A stretch of DNA of 5,759 nucleotides. Source: an uncultured Variovorax sp. GTDB lineage: Bacteria > Pseudomonadota > Gammaproteobacteria > Burkholderiales > Burkholderiaceae_C. A program made the translations under genes and the position numbers. Shown here one piece after another: positions 1 through 5,564 of the stretch. The stretch covers positions 1-5,759 of the forward strand of contig CAIQMJ010000773.1 of assembly GCA_903872875.1 (NCBI GenBank). The letters run 5' to 3'. Within the stretch, counting starts at the first letter, position 1. Every line of letters starts with the position of its first letter. Under the pieces are notes generated by a model. That model searched no databases and was not told the DNA's origin. It saw only the letters and a list, made by a program, of their open reading frames with translations.

Positions 1-464
1 GCCGAAGCTGCAGCCGTCTCGCGCTGGACCTGCAGCAGCTTCTCCTGCCCTGACGCGATGCGCGCCGGACTGATCGCGTTGTCGAGGTAGGTCCAGACAG
101 GGCGCGTGAACTCGGGTTGGGCACGGTCGAGTTCGACGACGCGCGGCAGGTACTCGACGTCGTCCAGCGCCGCCAGGGTCGACGCCCTGATGCCCATCGC
201 CAGCGCACTCGTGCGAACCCCGGCCAGCCATTGCACGAGCCGCTGCTGCTCGGGCTGTGTATCGGCAGGCGCCACGGCCGGTGCTTGTGCCGATGGCTGC
301 GGCAGCGGCGGTCTGGTCGACTGCGCAAGGGACGACGGCGGCGGCGCGGGAGCCGCGGCACAAGCAGCGAGCACGAGGACGGCCATCGTGACGAACAGGA
401 ACCTCCAGCGGGCCGCGGCGACGGAAATTCGCGAGGTGGAGGCTGTGGATACGGTGCAATGCAT
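1..464 (-). CDS. Lytic murein transglycosylase lipoprotein, MltB/SltB type (5' part, runs off left edge)
   Basis: Partial gene read leftward; 154 complete codons lie in the window and the 3' part is missing. This family cleaves the glycan strands of peptidoglycan in the periplasm, forming 1,6-anhydro-muramyl ends. Residues 1-35 form a lipoprotein signal: Arg19 and Arg21, a hydrophobic stretch, then the lipobox LAAC with Cys35 as the lipidated residue. A Pro/Ala-rich linker follows (about 36-70), then the start of the catalytic domain, with the segments LVQWLAGVRTSALAMGI (76-92) and LDRAQPEFTRPVWTYLDNAI (112-131), which are typical of MltB-like transglycosylases. The catalytic Glu would lie beyond the window, so activity cannot be judged. 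The start at 464 is preferred over an in-frame ATG at 386 (codon 27), because the later start would leave only eight residues before the Cys and no positive charge. No clear ribosome binding site is seen before 464. Confidence 0.85.
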   Translation of the reverse strand, partial: MHCTVSTASTSRISVAAARWRFLFVTMAVLVLAACAAAPAPPPSSLAQSTRPPLPQPSAQAPAVAPADTQPEQQRLVQWLAGVRTSALAMGIRASTLAALDDVEYLPRVVELDRAQPEFTRPVWTYLDNAISPARIASGQEKLLQVQRETAAAS

Positions 465-549
465 CGTGAAGATTCTCGCCCGCGCGCCAGCGGTCGCGGC
501 GTCAGCCAAAACCGGGGACGCGGCGGAGACAGCCGCGATCCCGCGTCAG

Positions 550-582
550 GCAGCAGAGGCCTTCGGCGCCCGGCCTCGCTGC
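550..582. terminator. Strong bulged hairpin after the monooxygenase gene, terminator-like
   Basis: Bases 550-554 and 556-561 (GCAGC, one bulged A at 555, GAGGCC) pair with GGCCTC and GCTGC at 572-582 around a 10-nt loop. This gives 11 base pairs beginning 24 nt downstream of the monooxygenase stop. No T-tract follows in the leftward direction, so it is either a weak intrinsic terminator or a 3'-end-stabilising structure. It separates the monooxygenase gene from the transglycosylase gene. Confidence 0.4.
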
Positions 583-605
583 GTTCGCGATCTCCATCCG
601 CTGCG

Positions 606-1628
606 TCAGCGCCAGCCCAGAGCCGGGGCCACCTGCGTCAGGATCGCCTCGATCACATGCGCGTTGTAGTCGACGCCCAACTGGTTCGGCACGGTCAGCA
701 GAAGGGTGTCGGCCTCGGCAATGGCTTCGTCCTGCGCCAGTTGCCGGACCAGCACGTCCGGTTCCGCCGCATAGCTGCGGCCGAAGATCGCCTGAGTCTT
801 GTCGTCGATGAATCCGACCGTGTCGTCGTCCTGGCCGCTGCGCCCGAAGTACATGCGGTCCCGATCGTTCACCAGGGCGAAGATGCTGCGGCTCACCGAC
901 ACCCGCGGCGCCCGCGTGTGGCCCGCCTCCTTCCACGCCTCCCGGTACATCCGGATCTGCCTTGCCTGCTGAACATGGAACGGCTCACCGGTCTCGTCGT
1001 TCTTGAGCGTCGAGCTCTGCAGGTTCATGCCGAGCTTCGCGGCCCAGACCGCAGTCGCGTTCGAGCTCGAACCCCACCAGATGCGGCCGCGCAGGCCTTC
1101 GGAATGCGGCTCGACGCGCAGCAGTCCGGGCGGATTCGGAAACATCGGGCGCGGGTTGGGCTGCGCGAAGCCCTCGCCCTGCAGCACGCCCAGGAACGCT
1201 TCCGTGTGCTGCCGCGCCATGTCGGCTTCCGTCTGGCCCTCGACCGGCGCGTAGCCGAAATGGCGCCATCCATCGATCACCTGCTCGGGCGATCCCCGGC
1301 TGATGCCGAGTTGCAGGCGCCCGCCGGCGATCAGGTCGGCCGCGCCCGCCTCCTCGGCCATGTAGAGCGGGTTCTCGTAGCGCATGTCGATCACGCCCGT
1401 GCCGATCTCGATGCGGCGGGTCCTGGCGCCGACGGCCGCCAGCAACGGGAAGGGGGCACTGAGCTGGCGGGCGAAATGGTGCACCCTGAAATAGGCGCCA
1501 TCCGCTCCCAGCTCCTCGGCGGCCACGGCCAGTTCGATGGACTGAAGGAGGGCGTCGGCAGCCGAACGCGTCTGCGATTGCGTGGACGGCGTCCAGTGGC
1601 CGAACGAGAGAAATCCGATCTTCTTCAT
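606..1628 (-). CDS. Luciferase-like flavin-dependent monooxygenase (LLM class)
   Basis: This 340-residue protein has the bacterial-luciferase TIM-barrel fold, whose members use reduced FMN (or F420) with oxygen to oxidise aldehydes, ketones or other small organics in the cytoplasm. It starts at the ATG giving MKKIGFLSFG. Family landmarks are an ELGADGAYFRVHHF segment (39-52), which aligns with the usual region ending in EHH, then IEIGTGVIDMRYENPLYMAEE (73-93, strand plus barrel helix), and GGRLQLGISRGSP (102-114). The length is normal for the family. An open frame continues upstream of 1628 only because it crosses the spacer and then runs out of frame over the VOC gene. The ribosome binding site is weak. 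It lies 163 bp downstream of the VOC gene on the same strand, so it may belong to the SDR operon or have its own promoter; none was recognised. The substrate and the flavin partner are unknown. Confidence 0.88.
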   Translation of the reverse strand: MKKIGFLSFGHWTPSTQSQTRSAADALLQSIELAVAAEELGADGAYFRVHHFARQLSAPFPLLAAVGARTRRIEIGTGVIDMRYENPLYMAEEAGAADLIAGGRLQLGISRGSPEQVIDGWRHFGYAPVEGQTEADMARQHTEAFLGVLQGEGFAQPNPRPMFPNPPGLLRVEPHSEGLRGRIWWGSSSNATAVWAAKLGMNLQSSTLKNDETGEPFHVQQARQIRMYREAWKEAGHTRAPRVSVSRSIFALVNDRDRMYFGRSGQDDDTVGFIDDKTQAIFGRSYAAEPDVLVRQLAQDEAIAEADTLLLTVPNQLGVDYNAHVIEAILTQVAPALGWR

Positions 1629-1671
1629 GTGATGTGCTCTGGAGAATGATGCTGAAGCCGCGCCGTCGCTT

Positions 1672-1688
1672 GCCGGAAAGCATCCGGC
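1672..1688. other. Small perfect hairpin in the VOC-monooxygenase spacer
   Basis: GCCGGA (1672-1677) and TCCGGC (1683-1688) form a six-pair stem with a 5-nt loop, 103 bp downstream of the VOC stop. No T-tract follows. It could attenuate read-through into the monooxygenase gene or stabilise mRNA. The rest of the 163-bp spacer shows no convincing promoter or small gene. Short GC hairpins are common by chance at this base composition. Confidence 0.25.
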
Positions 1689-1791
1689 CGCGGCTGGGAC
1701 CCGGCCACTATGCCCATTTCCGGAAGACCTTTGCGCCGCTGCGGCCCGGGCTACCCTCGCGCAACGCATCGGCTTCAGCTGAGCAACGTGT

Positions 1792-2199
1792 TCATGGCCG
1801 CGAGGGCTGCTGCCAACTCTTGTAGACGAACTCCAGGCTGTACCCATCGAGGTCCAGCACGTTGGCCGCGTAGTAGCGCGGGTCGTAGTGCAGCCGTGCA
1901 CCCGGTGCGCCCTTGTCGGTGGCGCCGGCGGCCATCGCCGCTGCGTAGGCCGCATCAACCTGCGACGTGCCGGCACCGACGAAGCCGACATGCACCGCGC
2001 GCCCGTCGGCGCTGCCTTGTTGCAGCCAGAAAAAGACACGTCCGTTCGCACCGAAGCCCTTGAGGTCCGGATGGCCGGGTGGACCGTCCTTGCCGTCGTA
2101 GTCATGCCGGTGGCGGATGCCGAGTGGCGCCAGGGCCGCGGTGTAGAACGCGACCGATCGCGCGACATCACTGACCGTCAGGAAGATGTGATCGAGCAC
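1792..2199 (-). CDS. VOC (glyoxalase/bleomycin-resistance/dioxygenase) superfamily protein
   Basis: A single-domain protein of 135 residues with the paired beta-alpha-beta-beta-beta modules of the vicinal oxygen chelate fold. It opens with LDHIFLTVSDVARSVAFYTA (2-21), the standard first strand and helix. It closes with NVLDLDGYSLEFVYK (113-127), the classic last hairpin. His4, His70 (AVHVGF) and Glu123 (SLEFV) stand where VOC metal ligands normally sit, a His-His-Glu set like that of FosA or extradiol dioxygenases, so a metal-dependent enzyme is plausible. The reaction (isomerase, glutathione or thiol transfer, or ring cleavage) cannot be told. The start is GTG at 2199, chosen because LDHIFLTV is the expected N-terminus and a purine-rich GGGGA lies about 9 nt upstream. 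Only 15 bp separate it from the SDR stop, so the two are almost certainly co-transcribed and may act on related compounds. Confidence 0.87.
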   Translation of the reverse strand: MLDHIFLTVSDVARSVAFYTAALAPLGIRHRHDYDGKDGPPGHPDLKGFGANGRVFFWLQQGSADGRAVHVGFVGAGTSQVDAAYAAAMAAGATDKGAPGARLHYDPRYYAANVLDLDGYSLEFVYKSWQQPSRP

Positions 2200-2214
2200 G
2201 GGCCGGTCCCCGCG

Positions 2215-2967
2215 TCAGATGTTGTAGCCACCGGCGACTTCGATGTTCTGCGCGTTGACCCACGCGTTGTCCGCGGACAGCAGGCTGGCGACCACGCGGC
2301 CGACATCGTCAGGGGCGCCAATGCGGCCAAGCGCTGTCTGCCCCGCGAGCAGTTCGACGAACGCCGGGCTCTGGTCGAGCGCCTCGCTCGTCATGTCGGT
2401 GCGGATCGCGCCTGGAGAAATCGAATTGGCCCGGATGCGGCGCGGCCCGAACTCCTTGGCCATGCAGCGCGTGAGCACTTCCAGCCCGCCCTTGAAGGAT
2501 GCATAGGGCGCCGTGCCGGGTGTTGCCACGCGGGTGGTCGCACTGGTCATGTTGATGATCTGGCCGCCGTCCGCCATCAGCGGCAACAGCGCCTGGGTCA
2601 GGAAGAACGGGCCCTTCAGGTGCACGTTCAACAGGCCATCGAACTCGGCTTCGGAGACGGTCTCGATCGGGTTGAAGCCGCCATGGCCGGCGTTGTTGAC
2701 CAGCGCATCGAAACGGTCGCGGCCCCAGGTGGCCTCGAGCGCCGCGGCGACCTTGTCCCGGAAGGCTGCAAACGACGCAACCTTGCCCACGTCCAGCGCA
2801 AGGGCGACGGCCTTTCCACCCTCGGATTCGATCTGCCGAACGACCTGTTCGGCGCCGGCCGCATGGCTGTTGTAGGTCAGGATCACACCCATGCCGCGCT
2901 GGGCGGCGTGGATGGCGGCGCTGGCGCCAAGGCCTCGGCTCGCGCCGGTGATGAGGACGATGTTCAT
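2215..2967 (-). CDS. Short-chain dehydrogenase/reductase (classical SDR)
   Basis: A 250-residue NAD(P)-dependent oxidoreductase with a Rossmann fold that interconverts alcohols and carbonyls in the cytoplasm. All classical SDR marks are present: the cofactor motif TGASRGLG (7-14), NNAG (91-94), and the catalytic tetrad Asn114, Ser142 (MTSATT), Tyr155 and Lys159 (YASFK), followed by SPGAIRT (184-190). The Arg after TGAS favours NADP(H), which is an inference. Length is typical, with no truncation. The start at 2967 follows a good ribosome binding site (GGAG on the minus strand, 7 nt spacing) and gives MNIVLITGAS directly. An upstream in-frame extension to 3081 would read through the promoter region and is rejected. 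It is the first gene of the leftward unit with the VOC protein and is divergent from the AraC regulator, the usual arrangement for a regulator-target pair. Confidence 0.92.
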   Translation of the reverse strand: MNIVLITGASRGLGASAAIHAAQRGMGVILTYNSHAAGAEQVVRQIESEGGKAVALALDVGKVASFAAFRDKVAAALEATWGRDRFDALVNNAGHGGFNPIETVSEAEFDGLLNVHLKGPFFLTQALLPLMADGGQIINMTSATTRVATPGTAPYASFKGGLEVLTRCMAKEFGPRRIRANSISPGAIRTDMTSEALDQSPAFVELLAGQTALGRIGAPDDVGRVVASLLSADNAWVNAQNIEVAGGYNI

Positions 2968-2974
2968 GTGCTTT

Positions 2975-2978
2975 CTCC
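2975..2978 (-). promoter_or_regulatory. Ribosome binding site of the SDR gene
   Basis: The minus strand reads CGGAGAAAGCAC immediately before the ATG at 2967; GGAG lies 7 nt upstream. It fixes the SDR start at 2967 rather than at the longer open-frame start. Confidence 0.7.
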
Positions 2979-2998
2979 GTGTGGAAGGTGATGCATGA

Positions 2999-3004
2999 AC
3001 GATA
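2999..3004 (-). promoter_or_regulatory. Candidate -10 element of the SDR promoter
   Basis: TATCGT on the minus strand would place a transcription start near 2992, about 25 nt before the SDR ATG. No recognisable -35 is found at the right distance. Instead, the CTGC repeat array begins there. This fits a promoter that depends on an activator touching the -35 region, but a match this weak could be chance. Confidence 0.3.
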
Positions 3005-3015
3005 GGCGCGGGCCT

Positions 3016-3061
3016 CTGCGCGAAGCTGCCCTTTCCTGCCTCAAACCTGCCTATTCCTGCT
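3016..3061. promoter_or_regulatory. Helically phased CTGC repeat array, probable AraC-family operator
   Basis: Five CTGC cores begin at 3016, 3026, 3036, 3047 and 3057, spaced 10, 10, 11 and 10 bp, so all face the same side of the helix. Cores two to four read CTGCC; cores three to five are extended to CCTGC[CT]. AraC-family monomers insert two helix-turn-helix units into successive major grooves about 10 bp apart, and tandem half-sites are usually about 21 bp apart. Five phased cores match that geometry. The array lies between the SDR gene and the divergent AraC regulator and overlaps where the SDR -35 should be. Binding is inferred, not shown. Confidence 0.55.
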
Positions 3062-3103
3062 CTCGCACTTGCGATGCACATCCATTTGAGGTTTGATCAA
3101 GCC

Positions 3104-4000
3104 ATGGAAGAACAACTCGAGGAACTCCGGCGCCTGGCGGCAGCGAAGGCCAGGAACCGGATGACGGAATCAGGCATCCCCCGCGTGGCCATGGTGCAGG
3201 GCAAGATTCCGGCGCACGAGCTGAACGCCGTGTATGACCCGATGGTCAACCTGATCCTGCAGGGCAGCAAGTCGATGACCGTGGGAAGCAGAACCCTTCA
3301 CTATTCGCCTGCGAGCTACTTCGTGATGTCCGTCCACCTGCCGGCTGCTGGCACGGTGCGTCCCGCGGCAACCGGTGAACCCTATCTGGCCGTCGCGCTG
3401 ACGCTTCGGCCGGCAACGCTCGGCGCCCTGATCGCCGACTTGCCTGAATCCGCCCGCGCCGAGAAGGTGAGCGCCGGCTTCTCGGTAGCTTCGGTCACCC
3501 CGGAACTGATGGACGCCTGGGTGCGCATGCTGCGGCTGATGGAGCGCCCTGCCGACGTCCCGGCGCTGGCACCGGTGTATGAACGCGAAATTCTCTACCG
3601 GGTGCTGCAGGGCCCGCACGGCGCCATGCTGCGGGACATCGCCTCCCCCGACAGCGCCGTCGCGCGTGTCACGCTGGCAATCCAGCGCATTCGCCGCGAC
3701 TTCGCCGAACCGTTGCGGGTCGAGACCCTGGCGCAGGTGGCTGCCATGAGCGAATCTGCATTCCATCGGCATTTCAAGGCGGTCACCGCCCTGAGTCCCT
3801 TGCAGTACCAGAAGCGTGTACGCCTGCTGCGGGCGCGCACGCTGCTGGTGGCCGAAGGACGGAACGTCACCTCCGCAGCCTTCGAGGTCGGGTACGAAAG
3901 CCCGACGCAGTTCAGCCGGGAGTACGCCCGCGCATTCGGCCTTCCGCCGGGGCGCGACTCGGAACAGATACTCGCCAGATACGCGCCCGCGGCGTCTTGA
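3104..4000 (+). CDS. AraC-family transcriptional regulator (AraC_N type), divergent from the SDR gene
   Basis: This 298-residue regulator has an N-terminal ligand-sensing domain (about 26-175, with PRVAMVQGKIPAHELNAVYD and LILQGSKSM) of the AraC_N type and a C-terminal double helix-turn-helix. HTH1 is ETLAQVAAMSESAFHRHFKA (207-226). HTH2 is VTSAAFEVGYESPTQFSREY (255-274), carrying the AraC signature. Regulators of this group, such as E. coli YqhC (assignment from memory), often sit beside and control an alcohol or aldehyde oxidoreductase gene, so the adjacent SDR operon is the likely target. An in-frame ATG at 3074 would add ten residues, but it has no ribosome binding site and lies close to the operator-like repeats. 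The start at 3104 gives a MEEQLEELRRLA opening, usual for the family, with TTGAGG about 13 nt upstream; either is possible. The effector is unknown. Confidence 0.9.
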   Translation: MEEQLEELRRLAAAKARNRMTESGIPRVAMVQGKIPAHELNAVYDPMVNLILQGSKSMTVGSRTLHYSPASYFVMSVHLPAAGTVRPAATGEPYLAVALTLRPATLGALIADLPESARAEKVSAGFSVASVTPELMDAWVRMLRLMERPADVPALAPVYEREILYRVLQGPHGAMLRDIASPDSAVARVTLAIQRIRRDFAEPLRVETLAQVAAMSESAFHRHFKAVTALSPLQYQKRVRLLRARTLLVAEGRNVTSAAFEVGYESPTQFSREYARAFGLPPGRDSEQILARYAPAAS

Positions 4001-4008
4001 TGTACCGC

Positions 4009-4035
4009 GGCACCGGCGCTTCAGGCCGCCGTGCC
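4009..4035. terminator. GC-rich hairpin just after the AraC regulator gene
   Basis: GGCAC and GGCG (4009-4018, bulged C at 4014) pair with CGCCGTGCC (4027-4035) around an 8-nt loop, starting 9 nt after the regulator stop. The stem is nine pairs, all G-C but one. No T-run follows, so efficiency as an intrinsic terminator is uncertain, but the position suits a transcript end for the regulator. Confidence 0.4.
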
Positions 4036-4156
4036 GGCCTGCAGCCGCTCGATCACGCGCGAACGCGCGCACGGTGCCAAGGGGTTTTCGAGGTCGAGGA
4101 GGCGTTCGATTCGACGGATTCGTAACCCAAGGTAAACCCTTTGTCCGGCTGTCCGC

Positions 4157-4162
4157 TAAAAT
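4157..4162 (+). promoter_or_regulatory. Candidate -10 box (TAAAAT) for the small secreted-protein gene
   Basis: TAAAAT stands out in GC-rich surroundings and matches five of six positions of the sigma-70 -10 consensus. A start near 4169 would give a leader of about 52 nt. No good -35 is present 16-18 bp upstream; TTGTCC at 4141 is too close. Bases 4036-4156 show no other convincing gene or site. Confidence 0.4.
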
Positions 4163-4179
4163 CGGGCCGCATAACCTCA

Positions 4180-4197
4180 GGCCGGACCATACCGGCC
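4180..4197 (+). promoter_or_regulatory. Leader hairpin upstream of the small secreted-protein gene
   Basis: GGCCGG (4180-4185) and CCGGCC (4192-4197) form a perfect six-pair stem with loop ACCATA, ending 10 nt before the ribosome binding site. It overlaps a 10-bp tandem direct repeat, ATACCG[GA]CCG, at 4189-4198 and 4199-4208. The structure may protect the mRNA or tune translation; alternatively the repeat may be a protein-binding site. Confidence 0.35.
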
Positions 4198-4220
4198 GAT
4201 ACCGACCGGAGAGAAGGAGC

Positions 4221-4547
4221 ATGCTCAAAACAAGAATTCTGTTGTTTGCCGTTGTCGCATTCCTGGTATCGACGTCGTGGGTTTCGTTGAGCCACGAGAA
4301 GCAGATAGCCGATGCGCGGGTCGCGTGCGGGCAGTACGTTTCCCAACAACTCGGCCCGGCCAGCAGCCTGGAGGCACCCAGCCAGTGGCCCGCCGCCCAG
4401 CGGGCTCCTGACACTTGGCTCGTCCAGGCCAACTACGCCCTTCATGGGCGTTATGACGCCATGTGGTGCCATCTGCGCAATCTGGGCTCCCAGTACGATC
4501 TCGCCCGGATGGACACACACTACGAAGATAGCCGCCGCGGCCCCTGA
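4221..4547 (+). CDS. Small secreted/periplasmic protein of unknown function
   Basis: A 108-residue protein that I do not recognise as a named family. Residues 1-24 form a signal peptide or single N-terminal anchor: Lys3 and Arg5, then the hydrophobic ILLFAVVAFLVSTSW. The mature part has two cysteines, Cys36 (ARVACGQYV) and Cys83 (AMWCHLRNL), which could form a disulfide in the periplasm. The pattern of a Cys near the start, a Pro/Ser segment, a WLVQANYALHGRY-like stretch (66-78) and a second Cys loosely recalls small exported proteins of beta-proteobacteria with a ...Cys...W.V...N..G....C plan; this is a resemblance only. The start at 4221 has GGAGAG 7 nt upstream, the clearest ribosome binding site on this strand. 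A longer open frame from 3816 overlaps the regulator gene and is rejected. It has its own probable promoter and converges on the nitroreductase gene. Confidence 0.72.
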   Translation: MLKTRILLFAVVAFLVSTSWVSLSHEKQIADARVACGQYVSQQLGPASSLEAPSQWPAAQRAPDTWLVQANYALHGRYDAMWCHLRNLGSQYDLARMDTHYEDSRRGP

Positions 4548-4578
4548 GCGCCGCATACGACCGCACTACAGGCGGCCT

Positions 4579-4598
4579 ACCGGGGGATTCAGCCCGGT
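4579..4598. terminator. Possible shared hairpin at the convergent gene ends
   Basis: ACCGGG (4579-4584) pairs with CCCGGT (4593-4598) across an 8-nt loop that holds part of the nitroreductase stop codon. It lies between the convergent ends of the secreted-protein and nitroreductase genes. With no T-tract on either strand, it is only a weak candidate for a bidirectional terminator. Confidence 0.25.
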
Positions 4599-5302
4599 GC
4601 ATCGATCCAGGTCACCGCGTCCTCCAGCGGTGCACGACTGGTGCGAAACCCGTTGATGGGATGTGCGTCGTCCCGCCATCCGAAGGCGACGCCAGCCACC
4701 ACCTGACGGCCCTCGGGCAAACCGAGGAATTCCCGGACGAAGCCCGAATGCGTCGCGATCGCGGCTTGCGGCACCGCGGCGACGCCGAGGCTCTGCGCCG
4801 CCAGCAAAAGCAAGCCCAGATAGCCCCCGCAATCGATCGCGCCATAGTCGCCCAGATCCCGCTCGGTCGAAATCACCGCCAGATGCGGCGCACCGAAGAA
4901 ACGAAAGTTCTCAAGCGCCTGTTCGGCGGCGGCCGTACGGTCTTCGCGCCCGATGCCCAGGCTCGCATACAGCGCCAGCCCGCACTCCTTGCGGCGCGCC
5001 TGGTAGCGGCCTCGATAGGCCAGCGGAAATTCGAAATCCGGCACGCCGCCACCGCCTCGGGCAATGGGCACGTACGCCTCCCGGAATCGATCCAATGCCG
5101 CCCCGGACACCAGATGGACATGCCAAGGCTGCGTGTTGCACCACGAGGGCGTGCGCTGCGCAATGGCCAGCATCCGTTCGATCGTCGCGCGCGGTAGCGG
5201 CGTCGACAGGAACGCACGGCAGGAATGGCGTTCGGCGGCCAGGTGGTCGAGTACGGCGTCCGGCAAGGCGCCGGAAGCGGAGGAATCAGGGGAGGGTGTC
5301 AT
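4589..5302 (-). CDS. Nitroreductase-family FMN oxidoreductase
   Basis: A 237-residue cytoplasmic flavoprotein. Family members use NAD(P)H and FMN to reduce nitro groups, quinones or activated double bonds, usually as homodimers. The N-terminal ERHSCRAF (24-31) matches the Arg-Ser-x-Arg-x-Phe FMN-phosphate motif, with Arg25 and Arg29. TPSWCNTQPWHVHLV (51-65) is the characteristic PSxxNxQPW segment of the nitrobenzoate-nitroreductase-like branch. GDYGAIDCGGYLGLLLLAAQ (151-170) is the core dimer helix, and VVAGVAFGW (201-209) is the late FMN-contact strand. Length is normal and no key segment is missing. The start at 5302 is the first good ATG; the ribosome binding site is poor. A TTGACA sits at 5408-5403 on this strand, but no -10 lies 17 bp from it. 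The gene is divergent from the solute-binding protein gene and convergent with the secreted-protein gene, so it looks monocistronic. The substrate is unknown. Confidence 0.9.
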   Translation of the reverse strand: MTPSPDSSASGALPDAVLDHLAAERHSCRAFLSTPLPRATIERMLAIAQRTPSWCNTQPWHVHLVSGAALDRFREAYVPIARGGGGVPDFEFPLAYRGRYQARRKECGLALYASLGIGREDRTAAAEQALENFRFFGAPHLAVISTERDLGDYGAIDCGGYLGLLLLAAQSLGVAAVPQAAIATHSGFVREFLGLPEGRQVVAGVAFGWRDDAHPINGFRTSRAPLEDAVTWIDAPG

Positions 5303-5459
5303 GCGGCTGGATGTCTCGTTGAAGGATCACAAGGTCCGGCGCGGGATCAAGGCGGCGGCCTCGAAACGATCTTAGCGAGCCGGAACGCAGAGTGCAGTCA
5401 CCTGTCAATCGCCCCCTGTCATCCGATCACTGGCCCGCTTCCTGCTTATGGCTTCATAT

Positions 5460-5489
5460 GTGCACGAAACAATATGAATTGTGCACAAT
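5460..5489. promoter_or_regulatory. Pair of GTGCAC palindromes, probable operator of the solute-binding protein gene
   Basis: GTGCAC occurs at 5460-5465 and 5481-5486, exactly 21 bp apart centre to centre (two helical turns). The second core is extended to the perfect 12-bp palindrome ATTGTGCACAAT (5478-5489). The stretch is AT-rich relative to its surroundings. A dimeric repressor is likely; the TTGT...ACAA arms resemble GntR-family sites, which is an inference. It lies 75 bp before the solute-binding protein ATG and 158 bp from the nitroreductase ATG. Confidence 0.5.
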
Positions 5490-5490
5490 A

Positions 5491-5500
5491 CTGGCGCCAG
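5491..5500. repeat. Perfect 10-bp palindrome next to the GTGCAC operator
   Basis: CTGGCGCCAG is self-complementary and begins one base after the ATTGTGCACAAT palindrome ends. It may be a second protein-binding site in the same control region or chance in GC-rich DNA. Confidence 0.3.
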
Positions 5501-5552
5501 ATCGATCCCGTTCGATGGCGCTGCTCACCAACATGGGGCTCGTGAAGGGCCG

Positions 5553-5557
5553 AAGGA
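5553..5557 (+). promoter_or_regulatory. Ribosome binding site of the solute-binding protein gene
   Basis: AAGGA lies 7 nt before the ATG at 5565. It supports this start over the out-of-frame ATGs at 5515 and 5533. Confidence 0.6.
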
Positions 5558-5564
5558 TCGTGTC

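Noticed and set aside
117..1649. 510-codon rightward open frame covering the transglycosylase and monooxygenase genes
   Set aside because: It is antisense to two recognised genes, is rich in Arg/Gly/Ala/His with no domain pattern, and is a typical artefact of high-GC DNA.
1629..2171. Upstream extension of the monooxygenase frame
   Set aside because: It crosses the spacer and overlaps the VOC gene out of frame; the conserved N-terminus begins at 1628.
1888..2991. 367-codon rightward open frame over the VOC and SDR genes
   Set aside because: Antisense to two well-supported enzymes; no recognisable motif.
3093..3100. TTGATCAA palindrome just before the regulator start
   Set aside because: Only eight bases, with no second copy nearby; not enough to call a site.
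4021..4158. Leftward frame ending in an amphipathic, protein-like tail (IRRIERLLDLENPLA, then SRVIERLQAG)
   Set aside because: It looks like a gene 3' end, but there is an in-frame stop just upstream and no usable start at its head. It overlaps the hairpin after the regulator gene. It could be a decayed remnant, but about 46 stop-free codons are expected by chance here.
3170..4432. 420-codon leftward open frame over the AraC regulator
   Set aside because: Antisense to a clear regulator with intact helix-turn-helix motifs; composition is shadow-like.
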